DNA from: JBCDGH01 sp038751365
GTDB taxonomy: Bacteria > Patescibacteriota > JACMRA01
Assembly (NCBI GenBank): GCA_038751365.1
Contig: JBCDGH010000040.1
Span: 1 to 8,254, forward strand
Direction: 5' to 3'
Length of the DNA: 8,254 bases
Made by a program: the position numbers and the translations under genes. Positions 6,277-8,254 of the stretch are shown here, piece after piece. Positions within the stretch are counted from its first letter, which is position 1; the number at the start of each line of letters is the position of its first letter. The notes under the pieces were generated by a model, which made no database searches, had not been told where the DNA came from, and saw only the letters and a program-made list of their open reading frames with translations.

Positions 6277-6308
6277 TTGACATCTTTGGAAATTTACTTT
6301 TTTTAAAT
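6277..6308 (+). promoter_or_regulatory. Possible promoter for the structured leader and secreted protein
   Basis: TTGACA at 6277-6282 is followed by a T-rich spacer and a poor -10, TTTTAA or TTTAAA (about 6301-6307, spacer 18-19). If used, the transcript would have a leader of about 230 bases. A second candidate -10, TATACT (6453-6458), lacks a good -35 and would leave a leader of about 80 bases. Confidence 0.3.
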
Positions 6309-6348
6309 GTGCCGAGAGTTGAGATGTAACAATTTCCTCTTTAATTTA

Positions 6349-6535
6349 CAGCTAAATAGAATCAAGTATAGCTGCGAGTTGTTTCGGTGGGAAAAGTAAG
6401 TATATGCCTTAATATTTTGTATATTTACCCTTCCTAGTGAACAGCTTGTATCTATACTAGTCAGGATCGCAAGTTAGGAAGTGCTACTTCTTTATGTAGC
6501 ATAACTGTTCGAAGCAAATTAAACACAAATCGAAC
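6349..6535 (+). ncRNA. Candidate structured 5' leader or small RNA (five consecutive hairpins)
   Basis: Five non-overlapping hairpins follow one another. A: CAGCTA (6349-6354) with TAGCTG (6369-6374). B: a ten-pair stem, 6396-6405 with 6419-6428, including two G-T pairs. C: TTCCT (6431-6435) with AGGAA (6476-6480), enclosing AGCTTG (6443-6448) with CAAGTT (6470-6475). D: TGCTAC-type stem 6482-6487 with 6496-6501. E: GTTCG (6507-6511) with CGAAC (6531-6535). The last stem ends directly against the SD (GAGGA, 6536-6540) of the secreted protein gene. I match it to no known riboswitch, 6S RNA, SRP RNA, tmRNA or RNase P RNA. Pairings were found by eye without energy calculation. Confidence 0.4.
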
Positions 6536-6547
6536 GAGGATTAAAAA

Positions 6548-6892
6548 ATGCTTACTAAGTTACTTGCTGGTGTTATTCTCTTTGGTACCTTGACTCTTGG
6601 AGGTAGTGCTTTAGCTGAAACCAAAGTTAATACAAACACTAGTGTGTCAGTAAAAAATGCTCAGTTGACTGCTGCTTCAGCATATTACGGTAGTACAAGT
6701 AAGGACGGCGTTTCAGTAAAAAACTCGGCGAGTGTTGTCGGTGTAACAGGTGGTGACAACGACGGATTAAACGTTAAAGCTTTTGCTGATGCAAAAAAAG
6801 GAGAGGCTTCAATGACCACTAAAAAAGGTAAAGGAATGACATTTGAGGGACCAGTACCTGAAATCATGTTACCAGGTGTTGGAGGTAAGTAA
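6548..6892 (+). CDS. Small secreted protein with signal peptide and internal repeats
   Basis: This 114-residue protein has a classical Sec signal peptide: MLTK, a hydrophobic core (LLAGVILFGTLTLGG) and an ALA cleavage site after residue 23. The mature part, about 91 residues, has no cysteine, so it is not a lipoprotein. It is rich in Gly, Ser, Thr, Val and Lys. A short motif recurs: VSVKN at 33-37, VSVKN at 55-59 and LNVKA at 74-78, the last two preceded by DG, at a spacing of about 20 residues. This suggests a small beta-strand repeat fold. The end is Gly/Pro-rich (PGVGGK). The start is well supported by the SD GAGGA at 6536-6540, seven bases from the ATG, the best SD in the window. I recognise no family. 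Export across the inner membrane is clear; the function is not. It converges with a beta-barrel-like gene, which may mean a shared envelope role. Confidence 0.8.
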   Translation: MLTKLLAGVILFGTLTLGGSALAETKVNTNTSVSVKNAQLTAASAYYGSTSKDGVSVKNSASVVGVTGGDNDGLNVKAFADAKKGEASMTTKKGKGMTFEGPVPEIMLPGVGGK

Positions 6893-6930
6893 AAAAATCT
6901 TTCCTCTCTAAACTATGCGCCCCCTCATTC

Positions 6931-6946
6931 TATTTAGTACTAAATA
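6931..6946. repeat. Perfect 16-bp palindrome in the convergent gap
   Basis: TATTTAGTACTAAATA is self-complementary over all 16 bases and lies between the secreted protein stop and the terminator hairpin. As RNA it can form a weak hairpin on either strand. It resembles in size and position the palindrome at 5020-5035 in the other convergent gap, but not in sequence beyond A/T richness. Confidence 0.4.
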
Positions 6947-6948
6947 AC

Positions 6949-6980
6949 AAACCCAATTGATTTGATTCGTTGGGTTTTCT
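6949..6980. terminator. Two-way intrinsic terminator between convergent genes
   Basis: AAACCCAA (6949-6956) and TTGGGTTT (6970-6977) form a perfect eight-pair stem with a 13-base loop. On the plus strand the stem runs into TTTTCTT, ending the secreted protein message. On the minus strand it runs into TTTGTTATTT, ending the beta-barrel gene 15 bases after its stop codon. Confidence 0.8.
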
Positions 6981-6991
6981 TGAGTCTACAA

Positions 6992-8254
6992 TTAAAACTG
7001 TGCTTCGTATTTTAATATGCCTGAGTAGCTAGTATCCGGTAAGAAAATATTTTGATTACCCCAACTATAACTAAACTGACCGGTCAAAAAACTATTTTCA
7101 GTTAGTCTTATAAATATACCAAGCCCAAGGCTATTACCGAAATCAGGAGAAATACTAAAGCTGCCCCCTACCCTATATTTATTTTCTGCATCTGCATACA
7201 AAAGTGAAATTGCTCCAGAGCTATTTTGTAAGTCATAACTAGCCGATAAAAGCTTGTTATTGTCTATTCTGGTCTGGACCTCAGCACTTAGAGAATTATC
7301 GAAACTGATTCCTTCTATACTTTGATTAGCAAAATAATTTTGCTTGGCTAGTTTCAGACTAGTGTTTTTGCCTAATTGAGAGTTTAGCTCAATTGTATAG
7401 TTATTTGGTGACAAGACATCTGGAGAAGCTAAATAATCTAAACTGGCTTTCAGTCTCAAGGATCTTGATGGATAAACATTGACTTGAGTTTGAGCACCGG
7501 GTGCCCATTGCCCACTCTGTGATTCTGACATAACCAGCTTTCCCCGAACATCAAAAATTGGATCAATCCCGTTTGAACTAGGAATCATTTTACTTGATCT
7601 AGATTGAGAATAGCCTCCACCAAAAAAAATCTCATCACGAGACTTGGTAACATATTTCTCTGTACGTTCTAATGTACTCACACCATCTCCAGACAAAATC
7701 TCAACGGCAATTAGACCATTAAAGGAATCCGTAACCAGCTCCCCGTCAGTAACTACCTGCCCTGTGTTATCATCAAATACTTCGCTAAGCGAATCCACAA
7801 TCCTGAGAGGTCTATCAGCTAGAGGAAAATAATCCTCAGAACCTTGTATATTTAGATACGTTCTTTTATTTGCACCTACACCTACTACTAACGAACTAAC
7901 ATTACCATTCTTGGACGTATTAGTATATTGATGACCTCTATAAATAATCTCTGGGGCTAGCTGGGCTTGCTGATTATGAGCTACATAAGCCCTATTCTTC
8001 AGCTGTTGATCAGTAAAGCCCGTATCCTCAAAAGAACCTTCAAAAGGCTGCGGAACTATCTGCTTTTTTGGCTTATTTACTACCCAGGGTATTACTGAAG
8101 CTAGATTGCCTAACTTTGAAATATTACCAGATAGATTTAATGACCTAGTATCAGTTGTTATCTCAAAACTTCCTGTCTGAGGATTCAGTCCTCTACGGTC
8201 ACGCTTGTAAGTAGCTGAAAGTTCTAAATCTGTCTCAAACTCAGACTGTCTTGA
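6992..8254 (-). CDS. Outer-membrane beta-barrel-like protein, N-terminus cut by window edge
   Basis: The minus-strand frame is open from the right edge (8254) to the TAA at 6994-6992, giving the last 420 residues of a longer protein. A GTG at 7798 is internal, not the start. In the fragment, residues about 235-420 alternate polar and hydrophobic positions in repeated strands separated by short Asn/Asp/Gly turns. Examples are RLKASLDYLA, NYTIELNSQLGKNTSLKL, SAEVQTRIDNNKLLSASYDL, GLGIFIRLTENSFLTGQFSYSW and the final GILKYEAQF. The terminal phenylalanine and last strand fit the C-terminal signal read by the BAM machinery. The upstream 235 residues are Ser/Asn/Gln-rich, with strand-like segments and no cysteine. 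This implies a diderm cell. No family is recognised; an adhesin, porin or surface beta-protein are all possible. It converges with the secreted protein gene and shares its terminator. Confidence 0.75.
   Translation of the reverse strand, partial: SRQSEFETDLELSATYKRDRRGLNPQTGSFEITTDTRSLNLSGNISKLGNLASVIPWVVNKPKKQIVPQPFEGSFEDTGFTDQQLKNRAYVAHNQQAQLAPEIIYRGHQYTNTSKNGNVSSLVVGVGANKRTYLNIQGSEDYFPLADRPLRIVDSLSEVFDDNTGQVVTDGELVTDSFNGLIAVEILSGDGVSTLERTEKYVTKSRDEIFFGGGYSQSRSSKMIPSSNGIDPIFDVRGKLVMSESQSGQWAPGAQTQVNVYPSRSLRLKASLDYLASPDVLSPNNYTIELNSQLGKNTSLKLAKQNYFANQSIEGISFDNSLSAEVQTRIDNNKLLSASYDLQNSSGAISLLYADAENKYRVGGSFSISPDFGNSLGLGIFIRLTENSFLTGQFSYSWGNQNIFLPDTSYSGILKYEAQF

Larger units (their letters stand above)
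6168..6547 (+). other. 380-base non-coding stretch with repeat, possible promoter and structured leader
   Basis: No convincing frame occupies this stretch. A weak hairpin after the upstream gene, TTTTGC (6216-6221) with GCAAAA (6232-6237) followed by TTT, might end its transcript. A short tandem repeat, a TTGACA box and a run of hairpins follow, as listed separately. Translation resumes at the SD and ATG of the secreted protein at 6548. Confidence 0.55.

Noticed and set aside
6301..6547. Known structured RNA (6S, SRP, RNase P, tmRNA or riboswitch)
   Set aside because: I looked for the conserved SRP tetraloop region, a tRNA-like end and familiar riboswitch cores and saw none; it remains only a candidate unknown structure.
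6992..7798. Complete 268-residue gene starting at the GTG at 7798
   Set aside because: The same frame is open without a stop from 7798 to the right edge with matching composition, so the GTG is an internal valine.
1..8254. CRISPR array, tRNA genes or mobile elements
   Set aside because: No regularly spaced repeats, no tRNA cloverleaf with a T-loop, and no transposase, integrase or phage gene could be seen on either strand.

Overview
This is an AT-rich bacterial window with nine protein-coding genes, two of them cut by the window edges. No tRNA, rRNA, CRISPR array, insertion sequence or phage gene was seen. Standard bacterial translation (TGA as stop, not glycine) fits every frame. The organism is probably an uncultured lineage. 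The glutamyl-tRNA synthetase has an 'EW..S..KH' active-site variant, the S1 protein has four repeats, and there is a PUR-family (DUF3276) protein and a KGG-motif protein. From memory this mix suits Patescibacteria/CPR-like or other deep Terrabacteria genomes. The right-hand gene, however, looks like an outer-membrane beta-barrel ending in phenylalanine, which points to a two-membrane cell. I therefore leave the phylum open.

Left block, minus strand (1-2655): recR, then a four-repeat S1 RNA-binding protein, then a membrane protein cut by the left edge. All three read leftward with short gaps and could be one operon. The S1 gene also has its own consensus promoter inside the recR-S1 gap.

Middle, plus strand (2656-4971): a small basic KGG-motif protein with a strong promoter and a clear intrinsic terminator, followed by gltX. 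gltX faces the PUR-family gene (5105-5452, minus) across a short intergenic region that holds a perfect 16-bp palindrome.

Right block (5453-8254): an inverted-repeat-rich divergent region, an unrecognised lysine-rich protein (5742-6167), and a 380-base non-coding stretch with five consecutive potential hairpins. These end right at the ribosome-binding site of a small secreted protein with internal repeats (6548-6892). A two-way terminator separates that gene from the convergent beta-barrel gene, which runs off the right edge.

Functionally the window mixes information-processing genes (tRNA charging, translation or RNA binding, recombinational repair, nucleic-acid binding) with cell-envelope genes. 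Most starts lack a clear Shine-Dalgarno sequence. Several have a -10-like hexamer almost touching the ATG, suggesting leaderless transcripts. The most interesting unexplained items are the structured leader at 6349-6535, the small secreted repeat protein it precedes, and the hairpin-plus-terminator region at 5546-5695.
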